Part shown: in pieces, positions 35,431 through 44,085 of the stretch | Layout of the letters: every line of letters starts with the position of its first letter | Numbering within the stretch: position 1 is the first letter of the stretch | Assembly (NCBI GenBank): GCA_035415725.1 | Contig: DAOOGN010000001.1 | Location: forward strand, 82,434-146,433 | DNA length: 64,000 bases | Origin: DSWT01 sp035415725 | GTDB lineage: Bacteria > Chloroflexota > Anaerolineae > B4-G1 > SLSP01 | Reading direction: 5' to 3' | Made by a program: the position numbers and the translations under genes | Notes under the pieces: generated by a model | What the model was told of the DNA's origin: nothing | Database searches by the model: none | Seen by the model: only the letters and a program-made list of their open reading frames with translations

Positions 35431-38400
35431 AAATAAAACTCAGGCCGATGACCGGTTGGATTCCTCGCTTACGGAGACATCTGTAGGGGGGGAAGCGGCT
35501 GCCGCTACTCAGGCATTGCAGGACCTGGAAGCGCGCTATGCTTTCCTACGGCAACTCTTGGATCTCAATCCGAATTTCTTCTTCGTGCGCGATCGTGAGG
35601 GGCGTTTTGTCTTTGCCAACAAAGCTCTGGCCGACGCTTATGGCACCACGGTGGAAGCCTTGATCGGGAAGACGGACGCCGATTTCAACGCCAATCTCAA
35701 GGAAGTGGAAGCCATCCGGCAAAGCGACCTGGAGGTGATGGAATCTTTGCAGGAAAGATTTATCGCCGAAAGCCCCATTCTACGCAAGGGACGTTGGATG
35801 CAGACGACCAAACTGCCGATTGTGGATGCCCAGGGGGTGGCGCAGCAGGTACTCGGTATCTCCGCCGACATCACCGAACGTGTTCAGATGGAGGAAACCA
35901 TCCGGGCGTCGCTGGAACGTCGTGGACGCCAGGTACAGACCGTTACCGAAGTCGCCCAGGAAATCGCCTCGGCCACAGCCTTGGATGAGCTGTTCCGCCG
36001 CGTCGTTACCCTGGTCAAAGAGCGTTTTGGCTACTATCACGCGCAAATTTTCCGTTATGACGCCGCCGCGCGGGCGATGCGTCTGGTGAGCGGTTACGGC
36101 GTCGTGGGACAGCGTATGTTGGCTGCCGGCCATTACTTGCCGATGGGACGGGGAGTGGTCGGCACAGCAGCCGCGACCGGACGGCCGGTGCTGGCATCTG
36201 ATGTGACCCGCGACCCCGATTGGGTGCCCAATACTTTCCTGCCGGCTACGCGCGGCGAACTGGCCGTCCCCATCAAATTGCGCGACCAGGTCCTGGGCGT
36301 TCTCGATGTGCAGAGCAACGTCACCGGCGCCTTAACGACCGAAGATCAACTGTTGCTCGAGGGCCTGTGTGGTCAGATTGCCATTGCCATCCAGAGTACC
36401 CAATTACTTGAATCGGCCAACACCTTCCGCCAGGTGATTGAGTCCTCTGGACAGGGTATCTGTATGGCAACATTGGAGGGCGTTTTGACGTATGCCAATC
36501 CGGCCTATCGCGCCCTGGTTGGCTTGACAGACCCGGAGACATTGCCGGGACAACCCTTCCTCGCTCATTATCCTGAGATACTCCAGGGGCGTGTGCGTGA
36601 GGAAATTATGCCGGAGGTGTTGGCGAAAGGACAGTGGCAGGGTGAACTGGCCTTGTTGTCGGCGAGTGGTGAGGTGATTCCCACATTGGATATCCTGACC
36701 CTGGTGCGCGACGAACAGGGCGAACCCCGTTATCTGGTACGCCAGGTTACCGACATCACTGCACGCAAGGCGATGGAGGATGCCCTGGCAACGGAACGTC
36801 AGTTGTTGCATGCACTGCTGGATAACGTGCCGGATCACATCTATTTCAAAGACGCCGAAAGCCGTTTTATCCGCATCAGCAGCGCTAATGCCCGCTGGCT
36901 CAATCTGGAGAATCCCTCGCAGGCGCTAGGAAAAACGGACTTTGACTTTTTCGGTGCTGAACATGCCGAGAAAGCCTATGCCGACGAACGTCACATCCTG
37001 GCTACCGGCCAGCCTATGCTCGATATGGAAGAGAAGGAGGTATGGCCGGATGGACATGAGACGTGGGTATCCACCTCCAAGATGCCGCTGCGTGATACTG
37101 AAGGGCGCATCGTGGGCACTTTCGGCATCTCGACCGACATCACGGCGCGGAAGCTGGCCGAAATCGAACGCGACCGGGCGTTGCGTAATATAGAGGTGCA
37201 GTCCCAGCAACTGAGCAACACCCTGACCGATATGACGCGCATCCAGGAGACCATGGCGGCTTTGACCGCGGCACTTACGTTTGAGGAAGCCGTCAACATC
37301 CTGCTATCCTCCGTAGTCGCGGCAGTCCAGGCCGACCGGGTCAGTATGTTCTTGATCAATAATGAACATATGACCCGCGTGGGTTTGTATCCTGGCGCTG
37401 AAACACAGCGCGCGCAGATTGGTGAAGCGCTGCCGCTGTCAAATTACCCCTTGACCAGACAGGTGGTTGAAACGCGCCGCCCGCGGGTCGTTGCCGGCGA
37501 CTCGCCGGAACTTCAGGAACACGAACGGCGCGCTTTTGCCGCTGCTGGAATTGTGGCCCAAGCCATGGTCCCCCTCATAGGGCGTGAAGGTGTCGTGGGG
37601 CTCTTGGCGGTCAATCTCATGACCTCCAAGAGCGCCTTTACCGACCACGATGTGCAGATATTGCAAATGTTGGCCGATCAAACTGCACTTGCCATCGAGA
37701 ACATTCGATTGCTGGAGCGGACGCGCGTGCGCGCCGAGCGGGAGCGGCTGGTTCGTACCGTCATTGACCGGATTCGGCGCGGTACGGACCGCGATGCCAT
37801 TATGCGCACGACGCTCCAGGAACTGGTGCAGATGCTCGACGCCTCTAAAGCCGTGATGCGTCTGGGCAACCGCGAGCAACTATTGTCGGCTCCAGGAGTG
37901 TCAACGTCGGCGTATGTTTATGCCAAAGGTGTGGACGGACTACGGACGGTTGCGGGCGATGATCGGGCCCTGGAGTTGGCAGCGCTGGTGGAAGCCGTGA
38001 CGCAGGCAGCCACGGTTGCTAAGAAAGACCCTGCCGAAGGCCAGACGCTTGCCTTGCCTGTCACGTGGGGCGGTGAGACGATCGGCGTGCTGGGTTTTAC
38101 CCGCCCGTTCGACCGCCCGTTGGATGATGACGAGATTGCAGCCGTCGAAGAGATCGTCGAACAGGCCGCCCTGGCCTTGGAGAACCAGCGGCTCTTCGAT
38201 GAGACGCAGCGCGCCCGCGCGTTGTTGAGCAAACAAATCCGTGAATTGGACTGTCTGAACGACATCGGCCGCAAGATTGCCGAGTCGCCGGCGGTCCCTG
38301 ACCTGTTGCAATGGACGGCGGAACGGATCCCTGCGGCCATGCAATACGCGGAGGTGTGTATCGCAGTGATTGAATACGCGGGACAGTTTTACGGGAATAT

Positions 38401-39745
38401 CGAGGCTATTGACATGGCCCGCCAGATGGTTAACGGTTTGCGCAGCGGCGACGAAGAGGTAGGACGTGTCGTTGTGGCCTACACCGAAGATCACGTTTTC
38501 CTGGATGGCGAGAGCGCCTTGTTGGGTGATATTAGCCGACGTTTGACCGGCTACATTGAGAACCGCCAACTCCTGGAACAAACCGAGGCGCGCGCCGTGT
38601 ATGAGCAGGCATTGCTTGAAATCGCCGGCAAAATTGGGACAAGTGAAGACATGGAGGGCTTACTGGCCTCCCTTTCTGAAACCATCGTTCCTCTGCGCCG
38701 TTTGGCGCCGGTGGATTGGATGTCGGTAGCGGCGTATACTCCCGGTGAATCGGCGGTGACGATCTTCACTGTGCCGTTGGAAGCTGAAGTCGGGCCTTTG
38801 AGTTTGCCGGCAACTCGCCTGGCCGTGGAGAATTCTGCGCCCGGTTGGGTCATCACCCACCAGAAGCCGTGGATAGAAGCGGATATGCGGCAGAAGATGA
38901 CTTTCCCTGAAGATGCGGATTGGGTAGCGGCGGGAATTGTTTCACGGCTGCTTTTGCCGTTGCAGTTCGGCGATCAATTGGTAGGGACTTTGAATATGGG
39001 CAGCCGACAACCGCGGGCTTTCACCCAGGAGCATGGGATCTTGCTGGGACAACTGGCTAACCAGTTGGCTCAAGCGATGGAACGCACGCGATTGTTGCAA
39101 AACACCCGCGCGGCGCTGGCGGCTGAGGCTGAAACGCACCGTAGCTACGAACGCCGTGAATGGCAAACATACCTGCAAGAAAACCGCAAACTCCGTCAAA
39201 ATACCTTTGTGTATGACGCTGTGACTCAGTCCGCTACCGATGCAGATCAGGTGGCCGTCCGCCCCGATTTTTGGCGCCCGGAGATGGTGCGTTCTTTGCG
39301 CGAAGCCGCCCCGGTGACGACCTACGATGAGGTTCATGCCGCACCCATGGGGGATGGCGAGCCTGCCCCGACGACAGAAAAACGGTCCGGTCTGGCTATT
39401 CCCATCGAAATGCGCGGTCAGGTGATTGGAGTACTGGGGGTTGAAGACCCTGAAGGGCGGTGGCGCGGCTCTCCCGATCAATTGGCCTTGATCCAGTCTG
39501 TCGCCCAGCAATTGGGTCAGGCATTGGAGAGTGCGCGTCTGCTCGAAGCGACACAACGGCGTGCCGCCCGTGAGCAGCGCGCGCGTGAGATCACCGACAC
39601 CATTCGCGCTGCCCCCACCATCGAAGACGCAGTGAAGCGGGCTATCCAGGAAATCGCGCACGTTCTCAATGCTTCTGAAACAGTCGCCCGCCTGGGAACG
39701 GAAAACCTGTTGACGCCCCGTGAGGAAGGAGAGACTTATGAATAA
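35420..39745 (+). CDS. Soluble multi-PAS/multi-GAF sensor; no output domain
   Basis: AAGGAG before the ATG at 35420 sets a 1441-residue product; the frame opens slightly earlier. No TM helix or signal peptide is present, so it is cytosolic. Order: PAS (39-157, DLNPNFFFVRDREGRFVFAN), GAF of the subtype also found at 10750 (165-332), PAS (333-450), PAS (452-580, DNVPDHIYFKDAESRFIRIS), GAF (594-767), an internal copy of the array tail directly joined to the C-terminal half of a GAF (767-933), a divergent GAF (934-1053), GAF (1057-1228), degenerate GAF (about 1230-1375, with RREWQTYL) and the terminal tail. The internal tail copy is informative because it shows the tail as the first part of a complete GAF. 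Confidence 0.87.
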   Translation: MSPKNKTQADDRLDSSLTETSVGGEAAAATQALQDLEARYAFLRQLLDLNPNFFFVRDREGRFVFANKALADAYGTTVEALIGKTDADFNANLKEVEAIRQSDLEVMESLQERFIAESPILRKGRWMQTTKLPIVDAQGVAQQVLGISADITERVQMEETIRASLERRGRQVQTVTEVAQEIASATALDELFRRVVTLVKERFGYYHAQIFRYDAAARAMRLVSGYGVVGQRMLAAGHYLPMGRGVVGTAAATGRPVLASDVTRDPDWVPNTFLPATRGELAVPIKLRDQVLGVLDVQSNVTGALTTEDQLLLEGLCGQIAIAIQSTQLLESANTFRQVIESSGQGICMATLEGVLTYANPAYRALVGLTDPETLPGQPFLAHYPEILQGRVREEIMPEVLAKGQWQGELALLSASGEVIPTLDILTLVRDEQGEPRYLVRQVTDITARKAMEDALATERQLLHALLDNVPDHIYFKDAESRFIRISSANARWLNLENPSQALGKTDFDFFGAEHAEKAYADERHILATGQPMLDMEEKEVWPDGHETWVSTSKMPLRDTEGRIVGTFGISTDITARKLAEIERDRALRNIEVQSQQLSNTLTDMTRIQETMAALTAALTFEEAVNILLSSVVAAVQADRVSMFLINNEHMTRVGLYPGAETQRAQIGEALPLSNYPLTRQVVETRRPRVVAGDSPELQEHERRAFAAAGIVAQAMVPLIGREGVVGLLAVNLMTSKSAFTDHDVQILQMLADQTALAIENIRLLERTRVRAERERLVRTVIDRIRRGTDRDAIMRTTLQELVQMLDASKAVMRLGNREQLLSAPGVSTSAYVYAKGVDGLRTVAGDDRALELAALVEAVTQAATVAKKDPAEGQTLALPVTWGGETIGVLGFTRPFDRPLDDDEIAAVEEIVEQAALALENQRLFDETQRARALLSKQIRELDCLNDIGRKIAESPAVPDLLQWTAERIPAAMQYAEVCIAVIEYAGQFYGNIEAIDMARQMVNGLRSGDEEVGRVVVAYTEDHVFLDGESALLGDISRRLTGYIENRQLLEQTEARAVYEQALLEIAGKIGTSEDMEGLLASLSETIVPLRRLAPVDWMSVAAYTPGESAVTIFTVPLEAEVGPLSLPATRLAVENSAPGWVITHQKPWIEADMRQKMTFPEDADWVAAGIVSRLLLPLQFGDQLVGTLNMGSRQPRAFTQEHGILLGQLANQLAQAMERTRLLQNTRAALAAEAETHRSYERREWQTYLQENRKLRQNTFVYDAVTQSATDADQVAVRPDFWRPEMVRSLREAAPVTTYDEVHAAPMGDGEPAPTTEKRSGLAIPIEMRGQVIGVLGVEDPEGRWRGSPDQLALIQSVAQQLGQALESARLLEATQRRAAREQRAREITDTIRAAPTIEDAVKRAIQEIAHVLNASETVARLGTENLLTPREEGETYE

Positions 39746-41144
39746 TGGAGCGCAGGCATCCACGGCGAATGTCATAACCGACAGCATACTGGTCGAAAAT
39801 CAATCGCGGCGCATTCATCTCTTGCGCAGTGTGGCCTTGATCGTTTTGGCGGCATGTTCTGTGGTGTTGCTGGGTTACTTCATAGCTCTGTTTTTCATTC
39901 CCCATCTCCCTGTTTCACTGCCGGTTGTCGGCGCGATGGCGATCCTATCTATGCTCGCTGTGCTTGTTCTGCTCACGCGGGGGCGCTTCGAACCGGCATT
40001 ACGGCTCGGCATCGTGAGTTTGACCGCGATGTGGTTTGCGGCCATGTATTTCCTCAACGGGACGCGGGGGCCGGCGATTTTACTGTCGCCGTTGATCATG
40101 TTGATTGCCGGTGTCATAGGTGAACGTCGTTATGCCCGGCCTACCAGCATAGTCCATATAGTGTTCTATGGACTGTGCATAGCCTTAGAGTCCCTGGGAG
40201 TGATCACCCCTTATCAGATGACGGGACCGGCTTCCTGGGTGGCTTGGCTTGCATGTTTCATCTTGGCGGCTGTCATAATGATCATGATTAACCGACAGTT
40301 TATCGCGTATTTGGGGTATGCTCTCTCGGCTTCTCTGAAGCGCGAGGAAGCACTGGCGGAAATGAACCGGCTTGCACAGGCATCGGTGGACGCCGAGCGT
40401 ATGGCACAGACGCAGGCCCAGGAGAACGCGCTCCAGCTCCAGGAAGTGACGCAGGAATATGTCACTTTCCTGGAACGTATCGCCGCCGGCGACTACAGCG
40501 CCTCGTTGGACTTGAGTGCGTTGGCCGCTAGGCCAAATCTGCCACAGGAATTAGTCAGCTTAGGAGAATACATCAACACGACGGTTGTCAGTCTGGTATC
40601 GGCCTTGAATGAAGCGCAGAATGCCCAGCGAACTTACATGCGTCAGTCCTGGGAGAGTCTGATGGAAGCCGGCCGCATGCCCGGCGGCTATCGTTATCAT
40701 GTGGATGAAGAGAGCCAAACAGAGCATGTGGAGATCGCCGAAGACGCCTGGCTGCCGCCGATGACCGAGGCGGTGCGTTCTCAAGAGGTCGCGGTCCGCC
40801 AGGATGAATTGGCGATTCCCATCGCTTCAGGGATGCGCGCGCAATTGATCGGCGCGCTGGGGGTGCGCCGCAGCGGGCAGGAAGAATGGAGCGAAGATGA
40901 GCTGGCGCTGGTGACAGCGGTGACCGATCAATTGGCGCAAACATTGGAGAACTTGCGTTTGCTCGATGAAACGACACGCCGTGCAGCGCGCGAACAGATG
41001 TCGGGTGAAATCACCGCCCACATCCGTGAAGCAGTGGAAATCGAGGCGGTCCTGGAGCGCGCCTTGAGCGAACTGGGAGGCGCCTTGGCCGCCGACCGTG
41101 GTGCGGTGTATCTGGCGTTGAACGAACAGGAAAAGGCTGAATGA
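39738..41144 (+). CDS. Small membrane sensor: six TM helices, HAMP-like linker, degenerate GAF, shared tail
   Basis: GAGGAAGGAGAG precedes the ATG at 39738 (468 residues); a GTG at 39720 is less likely. About six helices (35-195), a charged helix, a HAMP-like stretch (FLERIAAGDYSASLDLS), a degenerate GAF (about 290-415, with RQSWESLMEAG) and the tail (416-468). This repeats the architecture of the product at 20793 (shared RxAAGDY and GEYxNTTV), and both lack the canonical GAF. The start overlaps the preceding gene by 8 nt. The ligand or stimulus is unknown. Confidence 0.86.
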   Translation: MNNGAQASTANVITDSILVENQSRRIHLLRSVALIVLAACSVVLLGYFIALFFIPHLPVSLPVVGAMAILSMLAVLVLLTRGRFEPALRLGIVSLTAMWFAAMYFLNGTRGPAILLSPLIMLIAGVIGERRYARPTSIVHIVFYGLCIALESLGVITPYQMTGPASWVAWLACFILAAVIMIMINRQFIAYLGYALSASLKREEALAEMNRLAQASVDAERMAQTQAQENALQLQEVTQEYVTFLERIAAGDYSASLDLSALAARPNLPQELVSLGEYINTTVVSLVSALNEAQNAQRTYMRQSWESLMEAGRMPGGYRYHVDEESQTEHVEIAEDAWLPPMTEAVRSQEVAVRQDELAIPIASGMRAQLIGALGVRRSGQEEWSEDELALVTAVTDQLAQTLENLRLLDETTRRAAREQMSGEITAHIREAVEIEAVLERALSELGGALAADRGAVYLALNEQEKAE

Positions 41145-41196
41145 GAACATCGATCAGCGTGACGATGTCAACAATGCCGGTGATGAGGAAGCGATT

Positions 41197-42990
41197 ATGA
41201 TGAAATCGTGGGCTGAACAAAAGGCGGATTTAACGGCGGCATGGGACCGCTTCGTGACGGTCAATGTCCCTGATGAAGAGGAAGCGCGTCTGGGGCGTCT
41301 GTTTTGTGTGGTGATGGTGCTGACGTTTGTCCTGGCGCTGGCGCTGGTACTGATCTTTGTGATTGCTACCACGCGTGATCTGTTCGCCACCCGGCTTCAG
41401 GGGTGGTTGGCGACGGCTTGCTCACTGGTTTTTGTGCCTCTATCGGTGATAAGCTTCTTCCGCGCCAAGCAGGGGAACGTTTCTTCTATCGCCTCACTGT
41501 TTGTGTGGCTCAATTTTATCGGCATAGCGATAGCCGTTTTGGCCACGGACGGCATAAACTCGCCTGTCTGGCTGCTGTTCTTTTGGCCGGTGATGCTGGC
41601 CGGCATGTTCTTGGGGCCGCGGAGTGGAGTACGTATGGCCTTCGGCGTTCTGATCTACTATGGTCTACTGGCGCTGCTGTGGACTTATGTCTTCAAAGTA
41701 CCCGCGCCGGATTCCTCGGATTCCTCTGTTCGTCTTTTCTATTACCTGGTGCGGGCCTTTGGATTGTTAATGCTGGTGGCGGCAGCCGGCTTCCTGAATT
41801 ATCTGAGTATGAGTAGCGTGCGCCAAAATCTGACCCGCACGCGGCTTATCAGCCAGGATCTGCGGGCCACGCAGCGTCTGTTGGAGAGACGGGTGGCAGA
41901 GCGCACGGATGAATTGGCCAAACGCGCCGAACAGTTCAGGACGATTGCCGAGCTGAACCGTACCGTCGCCTCGGTTGCAGATATGTCCTTGCTGTTGAAT
42001 ACTGCTGTGCACTTGATTGCGGAACGTCTGGGGTACGATCATGTGGGGATTTTCTTCGTCGATCCGCGCGGCGAATGGGCCGTCCTGCGGGCGGCTTCCT
42101 CAGAAGGGGGACAGCGCATGTTGGCGCGGGGCCACCGGCTGCGGGTAGGCCAACAGGGCATCGTGGGCTATGTGGCGGCGACGGGGCTGCCCCGCCTGGC
42201 CTTTAGCGTGGGTGAGGACGCCGTCTGGTTCAACAACCCTGACCTGCCGGATACGCAATCAGAGATAAGCCTGCCGTTGGTGGCACGTGGGCAGACGATC
42301 CTCGGTGTGCTGGACATTCAGACGCATGTCAGAGCCGCCTTTACGGAGGAAGACATAACCGTGTTGCGTATCCTCGCCGATGGTATTGCTGTCGCCGTGG
42401 CGAACTCGTTGTCTCTGGAAGAGACGACAACTGCCCTGGCGCGTCTGGAACGTTATCAAGAACAGGATGCTTTGCACGCCTGGCGTCAGGTCTTGGCCCG
42501 GCGGCGGATGCAGGTAGGGTACGGTTTTGAATCGGGCTTTGTTTATCCGGTGGCCGTGGAGTCTGTGGCGGAGGCTGAGGGGGGCGAATTAAGTGAAGTG
42601 ACAACCCGTGTGACCGCTGATGGGCGGCACCTTTTGTTGGCGCCGATTCGTGTCCAAAACCGCAACGTAGGCGTGCTCTCGTTTGAAAAAACGGCGCCCT
42701 GGGTCGAGGATCAAATCCAGTTGACACGGTTTGTGGTCGAGCAGTTGGACCTGGCGTTGGATAACGCACGTCTGCTCGAAGAGACACGGCTGCGTGCGAA
42801 TCAAGAGCGTGCGCGCAGTGACATCGTGGGCCGCATCCGCGCCATGACCAGCACTGATGCGATCTTGCGCAACGCTGCGCGCGAGTTGGGCCTGGCGTTG
42901 CAAGTCGAACGCAGTCGCATACAACTGTTGCCGCCCGGCGAGGGGCGCGTGGAAGGTCCGGCGCCGTCCGTGGCGCAAGAAGAGGCATAG
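41197..42990 (+). CDS. Membrane sensor: multi-pass TM domain, GAF, degenerate GAF, shared tail; no output domain
   Basis: ATGs at 41197 and 41200 both follow GAGGAAG; the first is used (597 residues). The N terminus (about 1-40) is amphipathic and charged and ends in VPDEEEARLGRL, which resembles the end of the APPVF leader of its relatives. Six helices (45-205) precede a coiled coil (RRVAERTDELAKRAEQF), a canonical GAF (242-410, YDHVGIFFVDPRGEWAVLRA), a degenerate GAF (412-528, with HAWRQVLA) and the tail (528-597). A 52-nt gap separates it from the gene before, and 9 nt from the binding-protein gene after. Confidence 0.87.
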   Translation: MMKSWAEQKADLTAAWDRFVTVNVPDEEEARLGRLFCVVMVLTFVLALALVLIFVIATTRDLFATRLQGWLATACSLVFVPLSVISFFRAKQGNVSSIASLFVWLNFIGIAIAVLATDGINSPVWLLFFWPVMLAGMFLGPRSGVRMAFGVLIYYGLLALLWTYVFKVPAPDSSDSSVRLFYYLVRAFGLLMLVAAAGFLNYLSMSSVRQNLTRTRLISQDLRATQRLLERRVAERTDELAKRAEQFRTIAELNRTVASVADMSLLLNTAVHLIAERLGYDHVGIFFVDPRGEWAVLRAASSEGGQRMLARGHRLRVGQQGIVGYVAATGLPRLAFSVGEDAVWFNNPDLPDTQSEISLPLVARGQTILGVLDIQTHVRAAFTEEDITVLRILADGIAVAVANSLSLEETTTALARLERYQEQDALHAWRQVLARRRMQVGYGFESGFVYPVAVESVAEAEGGELSEVTTRVTADGRHLLLAPIRVQNRNVGVLSFEKTAPWVEDQIQLTRFVVEQLDLALDNARLLEETRLRANQERARSDIVGRIRAMTSTDAILRNAARELGLALQVERSRIQLLPPGEGRVEGPAPSVAQEEA

Positions 42991-42999
42991 ACGGGTCCT

Positions 43000-44085
43000 A
43001 TGAAGATGAAACGTTGGCGTCTGTGGGGGTTGATGATCGCTTTAGCTTTGGCCATGGCGTGCCAGCCGGCGCAGAGGGGGGCCTTGCCTGCCCCTGTACC
43101 GAACGCGCCGGCGCGGGATAAATTGCGCCTTTTCTGGGTCAACAGCTATGCCGGCGAAGATGTATGGTCCCAACAAGTACGAACAGGCGTTTTGGAGACA
43201 TTGGCGCGTAGCGGCTATACGCTTGTAGAGGGCACATTGGAAATGGAGACCTTTAATATGGAGGTACAGCAGATCCCTATGATTGACGTCGCTACGCCGG
43301 CAGCCAACCGGGCCGTGGAGAAGATTCAGGCTTCCCAACCCGATCTGGTGGTCGTCGTTGGCGATGTGGCCTCACGTGCTGTCATTCCCCGCTATCCCGA
43401 TCGCAGCCTCCCCTTTGTTCTGTGCGGATTTGTCGGTGATCCGGCAGTGTATGGTCTGAATCTACCTAACGTCACCGGAGTTTTGGAGGCCTTGCATCCT
43501 GTGCAGACGGTGGCGATGGCGTATGCCTTTGTCGAAGATGCCCAGCAGTATATGATCCTCAGTGATGGCTCGGTAGCAGGTAAAGCTCGTGCCCTGTCTG
43601 CTTATAGTGTTTTAGGACAGAGTGAATACGGCGCCTCGGCGTCATTGTTTAGGATGGTAGAAACGTGGTCCCGTTGGCAAACGACGGTGTTGGAAGACGC
43701 ACGCGCCGTGGACTTTATCCTCCTGGCGAGTTATCAGGGTGTGGTGGATGATACCGGAGCGCTCGTCGATGAGAAAGAGGTTCTGGCCTGGATGCAGGCT
43801 AACTCGCCGGTGCCGGTTTTCGCGTTGTCCGACTTCGCCATTGTCAATGGGGCGGTCGGGGGTCTGGTTTCGTATGGCTATGAAGAGGGTGTTTCGGTTG
43901 GAGAGATCGTGGTGCGGCTTGCCGCCGGCGAGTCGCCGTCCGATATCGAGATTCGTGGGCCGGAGCGCAACCTGCTGGCAGTCAATCTGGCGGCCGTGCA
44001 TCATTGGAACTTGCGCATCCCTATCACATTCCCGCTGGCGGCGCGCATCTATAGCACCTTGCCCGCCTCACAAGGAGGTCGTTAA
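43000..44085 (+). CDS. Probable ABC-type substrate-binding lipoprotein
   Basis: A 361-residue product with an N-terminal signal (MKMKRWRLWGLMIALALAMA) directly before Cys21. The lipobox AMAC is atypical (-3 Ala), so lipidation is likely but not certain. The mature part follows the ABC_sub_bind pattern: an opening strand (LRLFWVNSY), QPDLVVVVGDVASRAVIPRY, LPFVLCGFVGDPA and LPNVTGV, which echoes the PGGNITGV of the product at 28656. No transporter genes are adjacent. The stop codon shares one base with the start of a Cache-HAMP sensor gene (TAATG), which strongly suggests coupled synthesis of binding protein and receptor. Confidence 0.82.
   Translation: MKMKRWRLWGLMIALALAMACQPAQRGALPAPVPNAPARDKLRLFWVNSYAGEDVWSQQVRTGVLETLARSGYTLVEGTLEMETFNMEVQQIPMIDVATPAANRAVEKIQASQPDLVVVVGDVASRAVIPRYPDRSLPFVLCGFVGDPAVYGLNLPNVTGVLEALHPVQTVAMAYAFVEDAQQYMILSDGSVAGKARALSAYSVLGQSEYGASASLFRMVETWSRWQTTVLEDARAVDFILLASYQGVVDDTGALVDEKEVLAWMQANSPVPVFALSDFAIVNGAVGGLVSYGYEEGVSVGEIVVRLAAGESPSDIEIRGPERNLLAVNLAAVHHWNLRIPITFPLAARIYSTLPASQGGR

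Noticed and set aside
39900..41144. Transporter annotation for the multi-helix proteins (20793, 25057, 26761, 31885, 33613, 39738, 41197)
   Set aside because: Each continues into a coiled coil plus GAF and tail, and no transporter signature is seen, so the helices are read as sensor domains.
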